The notes beneath the pieces are model-generated. The model was not told the origin of the DNA. It worked only from the letters and a program-made list of their open reading frames with translations, and ran no database searches. A stretch of 33,111 nucleotides of DNA from 66-474 sp035249465 (GTDB lineage Bacteria; Pseudomonadota; Gammaproteobacteria; Xanthomonadales; Rhodanobacteraceae), in NCBI GenBank assembly GCA_035249465.1, contig DATFGL010000062.1, positions 1-33,111 on the forward strand. The letters run 5' to 3'. This document shows positions 16,576-24,336 of this stretch, in pieces (positions within the stretch are counted from its first letter, which is position 1; each line of letters begins with the position of its first letter). The position numbers were made by a program, and so were the translations under genes.

Positions 16576-18189
16576 CTACCAGAAATACACCTGCAGCGAA
16601 GACGGCTTCGGCTTGGGCAGGATCGCGCCCAGGAACGCGCGATGATCCGGGAAGTTCAGGGCGCTGCGATCCAGCAGCGTGTCGATCTCGGCCATGTCGT
16701 ATTTCGCTTCCTGCGGAGTCGGCGGGCGCGTCTCGCGATCGTCGGGAAACAGGCCGACGCCCGCCAGCATGCTGTACCACGACATGATCGGGTAGCCGCG
16801 GCCGAACGTGCCCTTGGCGATACCCGCGCTGATCGGGCGGCTGGCCAGCCACGTGCGCAGCAATTGCTGCAGCGGTTCGGAAAGGTGCGTGTTGGCGGCG
16901 TTGGCGCGCCAGTAGTCGGTATCGCTGCGCGTGTTGGTCTTGAAGTGGGTGACGATGTAATCGCGCGTGCCCTCGACGCGACCATTCAAGGTTTCATTGA
17001 ATTGCCTGCGCGCGGCTTCGCCGATGTCACCCTTCTCCAACGCGGCCACCAGCATCTCGGCGCTGCGTTGCACGAACAGCAGCGTGGTGGCTTCCAGCGG
17101 TTCGATGAAACTCTGCGCCAATCCGTTGGCGACGCAGTTGCGGCGCCACGGTTCGGCCACGCGGCCGGGCCGGAATTTCAGATGGCGCGCCGGAATGTCG
17201 GCATCCATCAGCCCGAGATGTTCACGCAATTCTTTTTCCGCGTTTTCCGGCGAGCAGAAATCCGTGCTGTACACGTAGCCGTAGCCGTAACGCGTGGTCA
17301 GCGGAATCTTCCACGCCCAGCCATAACGCAGTGCCGTCGAAATCGTCTGCGGCGGGATCGTGCCGTCGTGCGGCGCCTGGATCGCCACCGCGGCGTCGTT
17401 GAACAGGTTGTCCCTGAACGACACGAATGGCGTACCCAGCACCTTGCCGATCAGCAGCGAGGCAAAGCCCGTGCAATCGACATAGAAGTCTCCGCCCAGC
17501 GTGCCGCCATCCTTGAGCGCGAGTGACGCGATGTCGCCGGATTCCGTCAACCGCACGTCGGTGACGTGCCCGGCGACGTGCCGCACCCCGCGTTCGACGG
17601 CCTTCTTCTGCAGGAATTTCCCCAGCAACACCGAATCGAAGTGGAAGCCGTACCACACGTCGAAAGGGAAGCTGGCCTGCGGACGCGGCGCCCTGCACTC
17701 GCGCGCCAGCCGTGCCGAAATGAAAAACCGGTTCGGGTGCGCATGCACGTCGGCGCGATCCAGCCGCGCGTGCACGTTGTCGATGAACGGCGCCATCGTC
17801 ATGTTGTCCAGCATCGACGCGAAGGCGTGGAAATAGCTCCCGTAACCCGGCCGCGTGGACCAGCCATCGAAGGTGATGCCTGCCTTGTAGGTCGCATGGC
17901 ATTCCGGCATCCATTCGGACTCCTCGATGCCGAGGCTTTCGAAGAACCCGCGCAGCCACGGCGTGGAACCTTCGCCGACCCCGATCACGCCGACCTGCGG
18001 CGATTCCAGCACCGTGATCCTGAGGCGCTCGCCATACGCGGAGTTGGCCAGCAGCAGTGCGGTCATCCAGCCGGCAGTACCGCCGCCGACCACGACGATG
18101 TGCTTCACCGGCGGCTCGGCGCCGGTGCGGACGCCTGGACGACTGGCCGTGACATTGCGGTTGAAGACGGTGGCGGTGGCTTCGGTCAT
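16576..18189 (-). CDS. flavin-dependent (tryptophan-type) halogenase
   Basis: A 537-residue FADH2-dependent halogenase of the PrnA/RebH family. It has an N-terminal FAD site (VVVGGGTAGW, GxGxxG at 35-40), GEGSTPWLR, a lysine matching the catalytic Lys79 of PrnA (Lys102 in YKAGITF), and the halogenase signature WAWKIP (291-296). A C-terminal NGLAQSFIEPLEATT segment (356-369) includes the glutamate matching Glu346 of PrnA. PrnA-type enzymes read LESTG here; this protein has LEATT, so residues next to the chloride site differ. The ATG at 18189 begins 76 nt after the anti-sigma stop. No biosynthetic cluster or flavin reductase is adjacent, so the substrate is unknown. Confidence 0.88.
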   Translation of the reverse strand: MTEATATVFNRNVTASRPGVRTGAEPPVKHIVVVGGGTAGWMTALLLANSAYGERLRITVLESPQVGVIGVGEGSTPWLRGFFESLGIEESEWMPECHATYKAGITFDGWSTRPGYGSYFHAFASMLDNMTMAPFIDNVHARLDRADVHAHPNRFFISARLARECRAPRPQASFPFDVWYGFHFDSVLLGKFLQKKAVERGVRHVAGHVTDVRLTESGDIASLALKDGGTLGGDFYVDCTGFASLLIGKVLGTPFVSFRDNLFNDAAVAIQAPHDGTIPPQTISTALRYGWAWKIPLTTRYGYGYVYSTDFCSPENAEKELREHLGLMDADIPARHLKFRPGRVAEPWRRNCVANGLAQSFIEPLEATTLLFVQRSAEMLVAALEKGDIGEAARRQFNETLNGRVEGTRDYIVTHFKTNTRSDTDYWRANAANTHLSEPLQQLLRTWLASRPISAGIAKGTFGRGYPIMSWYSMLAGVGLFPDDRETRPPTPQEAKYDMAEIDTLLDRSALNFPDHRAFLGAILPKPKPSSLQVYFW

Positions 18190-18207
18190 GGCGGACGCAG
18201 GTGTCGT

Positions 18208-18244
18208 GGACGGTCTCGCAGACCGCCAAACGATAGCACCGTCC
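18208..18244 (-). promoter_or_regulatory. overlapping alternative hairpins in the halogenase leader
   Basis: In the 76-nt gap before the halogenase gene two stems compete. One is a tight hairpin CGGTCT, GCG, AGACCG (18211-18225). The other is a longer stem GGACGGT (18238-18244) with ACCGTCC (18208-18214). They share bases and cannot form together. This could tune expression after the sigma/anti-sigma pair, but it could also be chance in GC-rich DNA. Confidence 0.25.
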
Positions 18245-18265
18245 GTCACGGCCGCGCGGCCGCAA

Positions 18266-19060
18266 TCAATGCGTCGATTCACCGGCGGGTGCAGGCGTGC
18301 CGCGGAAAGCTCGCATGAAGGCCTGCAGGTCGCCCTCGGCGACGCTCGACACCGCGACGAAACGCAGCCCGTCCTGGTTCCACTGCAGCACGCGGTACCC
18401 GTCGCGGGTATGCGCCGATCCGGCGATCGCGGCACCGCCCGGCCACTGGAACACGTTGATCATGTGCAGGTGGCGCCGATACACCAGCGCGGCCACCTGC
18501 CTGCCAGCGAGCACATCGAGCCGCCCACCGACCAGCTCGAAACCCTGCGCCGAGAGATCCTTCACCTGCGGCGAGAAATCCACGCGGCCGTCGAACCACG
18601 GCTTCACCGTGTGCTGGTCGGAAGTGCGCACGTCGATCAGGTGTCCTGGCAGCAACGAACGCACGTGGTCGGACACCGCCGCGGCGATCAGGGCATTGCT
18701 GTCCTGTCGCCTCAATTGCAGGGTCTGCCAGCCGGCGAACGACGCGGCAATCACGAACAACGCCGCCAGCGCGGCGAACGCGAAATGCCAGCCGAGCCGT
18801 GGCGGGCGTGTCGCCACGCCGGCGTGCGGGGAGTCCACGGGACGTGGCAACTGCGCCGCGATGCGTTCGCGCAATGGTGCCGGCGCACGACGATACAAAT
18901 CCGCCCTGCCCAGCGCGTCGCGCAACCGCTCGTGATTGCGCAACCGCTGCGTGCAGGCCGCGCAATCGGCCAGGTGCCGCGTCAATGCAAGACTGTCCGC
19001 CGCGCCAAGCTCGTCGTCGAGCCAGGCATGCAGCAGCACGCGTGCATCCTGGCAATTCAT
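18266..19060 (-). CDS. zinc-finger anti-sigma factor
   Basis: A 264-residue inner-membrane anti-sigma factor predicted to hold the ECF sigma factor encoded just upstream. The N-terminus has a zinc-binding anti-sigma motif, His29-x3-Cys33-x2-Cys36 (HLADCAAC), inside the helical MNCQDARVLLHAWLDDEL fold. One membrane segment follows at about residues 89-112. The C-terminal 150 residues would lie in the periplasm; they contain PWFDGRVDFSPQVKDL and VAALVYRRHLHMINVFQWP, as seen in the anti-sigma/transmembrane-regulator family. The start overlaps the sigma stop by 4 nt (ATGA), the standard arrangement for co-expressed partners. Confidence 0.9.
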   Translation of the reverse strand: MNCQDARVLLHAWLDDELGAADSLALTRHLADCAACTQRLRNHERLRDALGRADLYRRAPAPLRERIAAQLPRPVDSPHAGVATRPPRLGWHFAFAALAALFVIAASFAGWQTLQLRRQDSNALIAAAVSDHVRSLLPGHLIDVRTSDQHTVKPWFDGRVDFSPQVKDLSAQGFELVGGRLDVLAGRQVAALVYRRHLHMINVFQWPGGAAIAGSAHTRDGYRVLQWNQDGLRFVAVSSVAEGDLQAFMRAFRGTPAPAGESTH

Positions 19061-19572
19061 GTCGTGCCTCCCGCGGCCGCCGTCAGTTCGCGCTCCAGCC
19101 GCGCCCGCGCGCGCGCCAGCCGCGACATCACGGTGCCGATCTTCAAGCGCGTGATGGACGCGATCTCCTTGTACGAGCATTCCTCCAGTTCACGCAGCAC
19201 CAGCACCTCGCGAAATTCCGGCGGAAGCCGTTCCAGCGCCGCGTGCAGGCTTTGCGCGTCCGCCGCGCGCAGCAGCACCGACTGCGGATCATCGCCGTCC
19301 TCGCCGCCGTGGATCGCCTCGTCGAACTCGTCGACGCTGCCCGCGGCGGGCGACTGCGAGCGCTGCGTGTAGAACGTATTGCGCACGATCGCGAGCAGCC
19401 AGACCCTGGCATCGCCACCGCGGAAGCCGCCGAAGAAACGATAGGCGCGCAACACGGCTTCCTGTACCACGTCCTCGGCATCCTGATCGTTGCGCGCCAG
19501 CCAGCGCGCGAGGTTGTGCGCCGCATCCAGATGCCGCATGACTTCGCTTTCGAAGGTGGCGCCGCCGCTCAT
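19057..19572 (-). CDS. ECF-family RNA polymerase sigma factor
   Basis: A 171-residue extracytoplasmic-function sigma factor with only regions 2 and 4. Region 2 includes NDQDAEDVVQEAVLRAYRFF (about residues 28-47) and VWLLAIVRNTF. Region 4 includes LERLPPEFREVLVLRELEE and the helix-turn-helix YKEIASITRLKIGTVMSRLARAR. No extra C-terminal domain is present. The start at 19572 is the only ATG in the area not followed at once by a stop. A matching ECF-type promoter lies upstream (19626-19654), suggesting autoregulation. The stimulus is probably an envelope or redox stress sensed through the partner anti-sigma. Confidence 0.93.
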   Translation of the reverse strand: MSGGATFESEVMRHLDAAHNLARWLARNDQDAEDVVQEAVLRAYRFFGGFRGGDARVWLLAIVRNTFYTQRSQSPAAGSVDEFDEAIHGGEDGDDPQSVLLRAADAQSLHAALERLPPEFREVLVLRELEECSYKEIASITRLKIGTVMSRLARARARLERELTAAAGGTT

Positions 19573-19625
19573 GTCGTCATATCCGCGCCGTCATGTCGCG
19601 CAGGCACCACGCGTCTCCATTACGG

Positions 19626-19654
19626 AAAGACCGGTCGACGCACGAATTTATTCC
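19626..19654 (-). promoter_or_regulatory. candidate autoregulatory ECF promoter of the sigma/anti-sigma operon
   Basis: Minus strand: -35 GGAATAA (19648-19654), 16-nt spacer, -10 GTCTTT (19626-19631), leaving a leader of about 45 nt to the sigma ATG. The -35 is the mirror image of the one serving the divergent gene. The general form (GGAAT-like -35, GTC-like -10) fits ECF promoters; the assignment to this sigma factor is inferred. Confidence 0.55.
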
Positions 19655-19669
19655 CGGCGCCTGCCCGCG

Positions 19670-19698
19670 GGAATAAGCGCCCCGGCAGGACGGTATGA
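19670..19698 (+). promoter_or_regulatory. candidate ECF promoter of the metallophosphoesterase/cupredoxin operon
   Basis: Plus strand: -35 GGAATAA (19670-19676), 16-nt spacer, -10 GTATGA (19693-19698), with about 55 nt from the expected start site to the ATG at 19760. Together with the opposite promoter it forms a 9-bp inverted repeat TTATTCCCG / CGGGAATAA (19648-19676). Confidence 0.55.
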
Positions 19699-19759
19699 CG
19701 CTTGGAAGGGAGCGGCGTGCGCGCCCTTTCGAATCCGTTTCCACCGAGAGGCACTTCCG

Positions 19760-20695
19760 ATGAACGATGATCGCGATGACATGCAGCCGGGACGCCGGCG
19801 CTTCCTTGAATGCATGGCTTGGGCCGGCGCCGGCACCCTGTGGCTGATGAAAGGCGGCATGGCGCATGCCGGAATGCTCGCCCGCGACGCCAGAGCAGCG
19901 GACGCCACCTTCAGCTTCGTGCAGATCAGCGACAGCCATATCGGCTTCCACAAGGCACCCAACACCGACCCGGTCGCCAGCTTGCGCCAATCGATCGCTT
20001 TGATCAACGCGCAGCCGCAGCGTCCCGATTTCGTGATGCACACCGGCGACCTCACCCACCTTTCCACGCCCGAACAATTCGACACCGTGGCCGAACTGAT
20101 GAAGGAAGCCAGGGCCGGCCACGTGTTCTACATCCCCGGCGAGCACGACGTCATCGGCGACGATGGCAAGGCGTACTTCGCGCGCTTCGGCGGCGGCGTG
20201 GACGGCAACGGCTGGTACAGCTTCGACCACCACGGCGTGCACTTCGTTGCGCTGGTGAACGTGCGGCACCTGCAGGGTGGCGGCCTCGGCTTCCTCGGCG
20301 ACGAGCAGCTCGCGTGGTTGCGTCGGGACCTCGCAGGGCGTTCCGCCAGCACGCCGGTCGTGGTGTTCGCGCACATGCCGATGTGGTCGCTGTACCCGGC
20401 GTGGGGCTGGGGCACCCAGGACAGCGCTCAGGCACTGGCGTTGCTGGGACGCTTCGGCTCGGTGACGGTGTTGAACGGCCACATCCACCAGATCCAGCAG
20501 AAGATCGAAGGCAACATCACGTTCCACACCGCGCGTTCGACCGCGTACCCGCAGCCCGCGCCGGGCGTCGGTCCCGCGCCAGGCCCGTTGCAGGACCTGC
20601 CAGCGGGCAAGCTGCACGACTACATAGGCATCCGCAACGTGCGCCACGTGCGCGGTTCGCAGGCGCTCGCGGTCACCGAGCGCACGCTCCCCTGA
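19760..20695 (+). CDS. Tat-exported calcineurin-like metallophosphoesterase
   Basis: A 311-residue binuclear metallophosphoesterase. It starts with a twin-arginine signal (GRRRFLECMAWAGAGTLWLM, residues 11-30), so it would be folded and metal-loaded before export to the periplasm. The five metal/catalytic blocks are present: Asp58-x-His60 (ISDSHIGF), Gly96-Asp97 (HTGDLTH), GEHD (127-130, in place of GNHD/E), His205 (FAHMPMW) and Gly240-His241-x-His243 (NGHIHQ). The pattern fits class III-type phosphodiesterases, but the substrate is unknown. The ATG at 19760 is preceded by GAGAGG. It is followed 35 nt later by a blue-copper protein gene and preceded by an ECF-type promoter. Confidence 0.9.
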   Translation: MNDDRDDMQPGRRRFLECMAWAGAGTLWLMKGGMAHAGMLARDARAADATFSFVQISDSHIGFHKAPNTDPVASLRQSIALINAQPQRPDFVMHTGDLTHLSTPEQFDTVAELMKEARAGHVFYIPGEHDVIGDDGKAYFARFGGGVDGNGWYSFDHHGVHFVALVNVRHLQGGGLGFLGDEQLAWLRRDLAGRSASTPVVVFAHMPMWSLYPAWGWGTQDSAQALALLGRFGSVTVLNGHIHQIQQKIEGNITFHTARSTAYPQPAPGVGPAPGPLQDLPAGKLHDYIGIRNVRHVRGSQALAVTERTLP

Positions 20696-20730
20696 ACCTC
20701 CATCCCGTCCCTTCCCGAAGGAGCCCTTGC

Positions 20731-21063
20731 ATGCATTGGCAATCCATTGCGCTTGCGGCGTTGTTGCCGTTCGCTTTCGTCGCACAGGCCACCTCGCCGG
20801 CCAAGCCGGCAGCGGCGTATCAGGTCGGCATCCGCAACTTCCAGTTCCAGCCCAGACAAATCGTGGTGCCGGCCGGCGCCACCGTGACCTGGGCCAACCA
20901 CGACGAGGAACCGCACGTCATCACCAGTGCGGGCAATCGGTTCAAGGGTTCGCCCGCGATGGATACCGGCGATACCTGGAGCACGGTGTTCACCAGGCCG
21001 GGAACGTATGCGTATTTCTGCTCGGTCCATCCGTTCATGACCGGCACGGTCGTGGTGCGCTGA
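20731..21063 (+). CDS. periplasmic cupredoxin (blue-copper, plastocyanin/amicyanin-like)
   Basis: A 110-residue exported type-1 copper protein. The signal peptide covers residues 1 to about 20 (LAALLPFAFVAQA). The mature domain has the family core FQFQPRQIVVPAGATVTWANHD and all four copper ligands: His62 (DEEPHVITS), Cys97, His100 and Met103 (YFCSVHPFM). The gene has a clear ribosome site (AAGGAG) before the ATG at 20731 and follows the metallophosphoesterase in the same orientation. It is probably an electron carrier or copper-binding stress protein of the adjacent ECF regulon; the electron partner is unknown. Confidence 0.92.
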   Translation: MHWQSIALAALLPFAFVAQATSPAKPAAAYQVGIRNFQFQPRQIVVPAGATVTWANHDEEPHVITSAGNRFKGSPAMDTGDTWSTVFTRPGTYAYFCSVHPFMTGTVVVR

Positions 21064-21072
21064 CGATGCACC

Positions 21073-21109
21073 GAAAAAACGACGGGGCAGCAAAGCGCTG
21101 CCCCGTCGT
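21073..21109 (-). terminator. rho-independent terminator of the RND efflux operon
   Basis: A perfect 13-bp stem (ACGACGGGGCAGC with GCTGCCCCGTCGT, 21079-21109) with a 5-nt loop. On the minus strand it is followed by GTTTTTT (21073-21079), a canonical terminator 22 nt after the pump gene. On the plus strand the stem comes 15 nt after the cupredoxin stop and could also stop that transcript, though its downstream T-run is poor. Confidence 0.85.
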
Positions 21110-21131
21110 CGCCTCTCTTCGCTGAGAGCGG

Positions 21132-24100
21132 TTATCCGGCTTGCGGCTCGGGTGGCGGCAGCGTTCCGGCTTCTTCTTCGCGTTCGCGTGCGGCGTGGTG
21201 ATCCTGGCCCAGCAGCAGGTACATCGCCGGCACCACGAAAAGCGTGAACAGGGTGCCGATCGAGATGCCGGTGAAAATCACCAGGCCGATGCTGTGGCGG
21301 CCGGCCGCGCCCGCGCCAGCTGCGATCACCAGCGGAATCACGCCCAGCACCATCGCGAAGGTGGTCATCAGGATCGGGCGCAATCGCACCGAGGCTGCTT
21401 CCTCGATCGCATCGCGCTTGCTGAAGCCATGCAAGCGTTGTGCGTCGTTGGCGAACTGCACCATCAGGATGCCGTGCTTGCTGATCAGTCCGACCAGGGT
21501 CACCAAACCGACTTCGGTGTAGATGTTGAGCGTCGAGAGCCCAAGGTTGATGAACAGCAACGCGCCGAAGATCGCCATCGGCACCGATACCAGGATCACG
21601 ATCGGGTCGCGGAAGCTCTCGAACTGCGCCGACAACGCCAGGAACACGATGATGATCGAGAACATCAGGGTGAACAGGAAGCCGCCGGATTCCTGCATGA
21701 ACTGGCGCGACTGGCCCGCATAGTCGGCGGAGTAGCCGATCGGCGCCACCTGCTTCAGCGTGTCCTGCATGAACGTGAGTGCCTGCCCCAGCGAGACGCT
21801 CGGGCCAATCACGCCGCCGATCGTCGCCGAGTTCAATTGCTGGAAGTGGTTGATCGACTCCGGCACCGTCTGGTACGTCAGGTGCGCCACGGTCGAGGCC
21901 GGGATCATTCCGCCCGAAGGGGTCTTGATGTAATAGTTGTCGAGCTGCGTGGGATTCAGGCGATCGACCTGCGCGACTTGCGAGATCACCCGGTAGGCGC
22001 GTCCCGAGATCGAGAAGTAATTGACATAGTTGCCGCCCAATGCCGCCGACAGCGCCGCGCCGACGCTCTGCTGGGTCATCCCCAGCGCGGCCACCTTGCT
22101 GCGGTCGAGCGTCAGCGTAGCCTGCGGCTGGTCGATCTTGAGATCGGAATCGACGTAGAAGAACATGCCCGACGCCTTGGCCTTTGCCAGCACCTGCTGC
22201 GCGACGTCATTCAGGTTCTCCAGCGGTTCGGTGGTCTTGATCACGAACTGCACCGGGAACCCGAATGCCCCCGGCAACGACGGGAACTGGAACACCGCAA
22301 CGTTCGCGCCGGCGATCTGGCTGACCTTCTGCTGCACCTCCTGCTGGACCTGGTCCGCGCCACGGCTGCGCTCGCCCCACGGCTTCAGCATGATGCCGGC
22401 GAATGCACTGTTGACACCCTGGGCGCCATCGACCTGGAAGATGTGGGTGTATTCGGGCAGCGCTTTGGCGATGTCGAACACCTGCTTCGAATACATCGCC
22501 ATCTGGGTGATGGTGGCATTCGGGGGACCCTGGGTGTTGGTCAGCACGATGCCCTGGTCTTCCTGCGGTGCCAGTTCCGACTTGGCGGTCTTGAACAGGT
22601 ACACGTTGCCCAGCAGGATCAGCGCACCGAACACGATCGCCACGATCCAGGTATCCAGCGACGAATGCAGGATCCGGCGGTAGCGATCGCGTACCGCGTC
22701 GGCCACCCTGTCGATGCGCTTGACGAACGGTTTTTCATGATCGGCTTCACGCAGGAAGCGCGAACACATCATCGGCGACAGCGTCAGCGCGACGATCGCC
22801 GAGATCGCCACCGCGCCGGCCAGCGTGAACGCGAATTCGGTGAACAGGGCGCCGGTCAGGCCACCCTGGAAACCGACCGGCACGTACACCGCGACCAGCA
22901 CGACCGCCATCGCCACGATCGGTCCGGCCAGCTCGCGTGCGGCCAGCAGAGCCGCCTGCAGCGGCGGCTGGTGATCCTTCATGTGGCGATCGACGTTCTC
23001 GACCACGATGATCGCGTCATCCACCACCAGGCCGATCGCCAGTACCAGTGCCAGCAGGGTGAGCAGGTTGATCGAATAGCCCAGCAACAGCATCACCAGG
23101 AACGCGCCGATCAAGGACAACGGCATCGCGATGACCGGGATCAATACCGAACGCAGGGTCCCGAGGAACAGGAAGATCACCGCCGTCACGATGATCAGCG
23201 TTTCGGCAAGGGTCTTCACCACCTCGTTGATCGAGGTTCGGATGTAGTCGGTGCCGTCGAACACGATCCGCGCGGTGATGCCGGTCGGCATCTGCGCCTG
23301 GATCGACGGGAATACCTGGCGCACGCGGTCGATCACGTCCAGCACGTTGGCATCCGGCGCGGCGTTGATGCCCATGAATACCGAGCGATTGCCGTCGAAG
23401 GCGACGTTGAAGTCGTAGTTTTCCGCACCGAGCGTGACGTCGGCGACGTTCCTCAGGCGTACGATGTCGTTGCCGTTGGCCTTCACCACGAGGTTCTTGA
23501 ACTCGTCGACCGTGTGCAGGTCGGTGGCCGCGGTCAGGTTGACGCTGACCATCTGGCCCTTGGTGGTGCCGATCGCGGACAGGTAGTTGTTGGCAGCCAG
23601 CGCCTGGTTGACGTCGCTGGCGGTAACCCCGTGCGCGGCCATCTTCGCCGGATCCAGCCAGGCGCGCAGCGCAAAGGTGCGGCCGCCCAGGATCTGGGCG
23701 TTCTGCACACCCTCCACCGCGTTCAACTGTGGCTGTACCACGCGGGTCAGGTAGTCGGTGATCTTGTTGGTGGGCAGCTTGTCGGAATAGAAACCAAGGT
23801 ACATCGACGCGACCTGCTGCCCCGTCTGCAACGTGATCACCGGCTGCTGCGCCTGCTGCGGCAACTGGTTCTTCACCGAATTGACCAGCGCGGAAATCTC
23901 GGTGAGCGCCTTGTTGCCGTCGTAGTTCAGGCGCAGCGTCGCGGTGATGAACGACACGCCGGGCGTGCTCGACGAGGACATGTAATCGATGCCCTGCGCC
24001 TGCGCGATCGCCTGCTCCAGCGGCTGGGTGATGAAGCCCGCCATGGTTTGGGCGTCGGCGCCGTAGTACACGGTCTGCACCGTGATCGTCGCGTTTTCCG

Positions 24101-24218
24101 TCTTGGGGTACTGGCGGACCGGCAACGAAGTCACGGCGCGCAGGCCCAACACCAGGATCAGCAGGCTGACCGTGGCGGCGAGTACCGGGCGCTTGATGAA
24201 AAGATCGGTAAATTTCAT
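21132..24218 (-). CDS. RND multidrug efflux pump, inner-membrane transporter
   Basis: A 1028-residue HAE-1 (AcrB/MexI-like) proton-driven pump. It opens with the typical first helix (FTDLFIKRPVLAATVSLLIL), then a porter domain, and has the proton-relay Asp pair in the fourth helix (AIGLVVDDAIIVVENVDRHM). Other family signatures are the FLFLGTLRSVLIPVIAMPLS segment and, in the second half, GLISKHGILMVQFAND. The size and order of helices are complete. From memory it looks closest to the MexI branch. It is the last gene of the operon, separated from the adaptor gene by a 114-nt gap containing a REP element. Drug specificity cannot be read from sequence. Confidence 0.95.
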   Translation of the reverse strand: MKFTDLFIKRPVLAATVSLLILVLGLRAVTSLPVRQYPKTENATITVQTVYYGADAQTMAGFITQPLEQAIAQAQGIDYMSSSSTPGVSFITATLRLNYDGNKALTEISALVNSVKNQLPQQAQQPVITLQTGQQVASMYLGFYSDKLPTNKITDYLTRVVQPQLNAVEGVQNAQILGGRTFALRAWLDPAKMAAHGVTASDVNQALAANNYLSAIGTTKGQMVSVNLTAATDLHTVDEFKNLVVKANGNDIVRLRNVADVTLGAENYDFNVAFDGNRSVFMGINAAPDANVLDVIDRVRQVFPSIQAQMPTGITARIVFDGTDYIRTSINEVVKTLAETLIIVTAVIFLFLGTLRSVLIPVIAMPLSLIGAFLVMLLLGYSINLLTLLALVLAIGLVVDDAIIVVENVDRHMKDHQPPLQAALLAARELAGPIVAMAVVLVAVYVPVGFQGGLTGALFTEFAFTLAGAVAISAIVALTLSPMMCSRFLREADHEKPFVKRIDRVADAVRDRYRRILHSSLDTWIVAIVFGALILLGNVYLFKTAKSELAPQEDQGIVLTNTQGPPNATITQMAMYSKQVFDIAKALPEYTHIFQVDGAQGVNSAFAGIMLKPWGERSRGADQVQQEVQQKVSQIAGANVAVFQFPSLPGAFGFPVQFVIKTTEPLENLNDVAQQVLAKAKASGMFFYVDSDLKIDQPQATLTLDRSKVAALGMTQQSVGAALSAALGGNYVNYFSISGRAYRVISQVAQVDRLNPTQLDNYYIKTPSGGMIPASTVAHLTYQTVPESINHFQQLNSATIGGVIGPSVSLGQALTFMQDTLKQVAPIGYSADYAGQSRQFMQESGGFLFTLMFSIIIVFLALSAQFESFRDPIVILVSVPMAIFGALLFINLGLSTLNIYTEVGLVTLVGLISKHGILMVQFANDAQRLHGFSKRDAIEEAASVRLRPILMTTFAMVLGVIPLVIAAGAGAAGRHSIGLVIFTGISIGTLFTLFVVPAMYLLLGQDHHAAREREEEAGTLPPPEPQAG

Positions 24219-24250
24219 GTCGGCAATCTGCGCAGAGGCGTCGTTTGACT

Positions 24251-24336
24251 GTAGGAGGGCCGGAAGGCTCGACCTGGTGCTGCTTGCAATCGCGGTTCTG
24301 GTCGCGGCTTTCGGTCGCGGCTTCCGCCGCTCCTAC
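24251..24336. repeat. GTAG-type REP pair (BIME) between efflux adaptor and pump genes
   Basis: Two head-to-head REP units. One begins GTAGGAGGGCC at 24251 on the plus strand; the other begins GTAGGAGCGGC on the minus strand at 24336. Each has a short GC stem around GGAA (GCGGC/GCCGC in the better unit) and ends near CGACC. This matches the GTAG-headed REP class known from Stenotrophomonas and Xanthomonas, which is mobilised by RAYT transposases. The GTAG of the minus-strand unit supplies the TAG stop codon of the adaptor gene. Confidence 0.7.

Noticed and set aside
21141..24248. A 1035-codon open frame on the plus strand opposite the RND pump gene
   Set aside because: Composition is His/Arg/Gln/Asp-rich with no hydrophobic or domain pattern; the minus frame encodes a complete RND pump.
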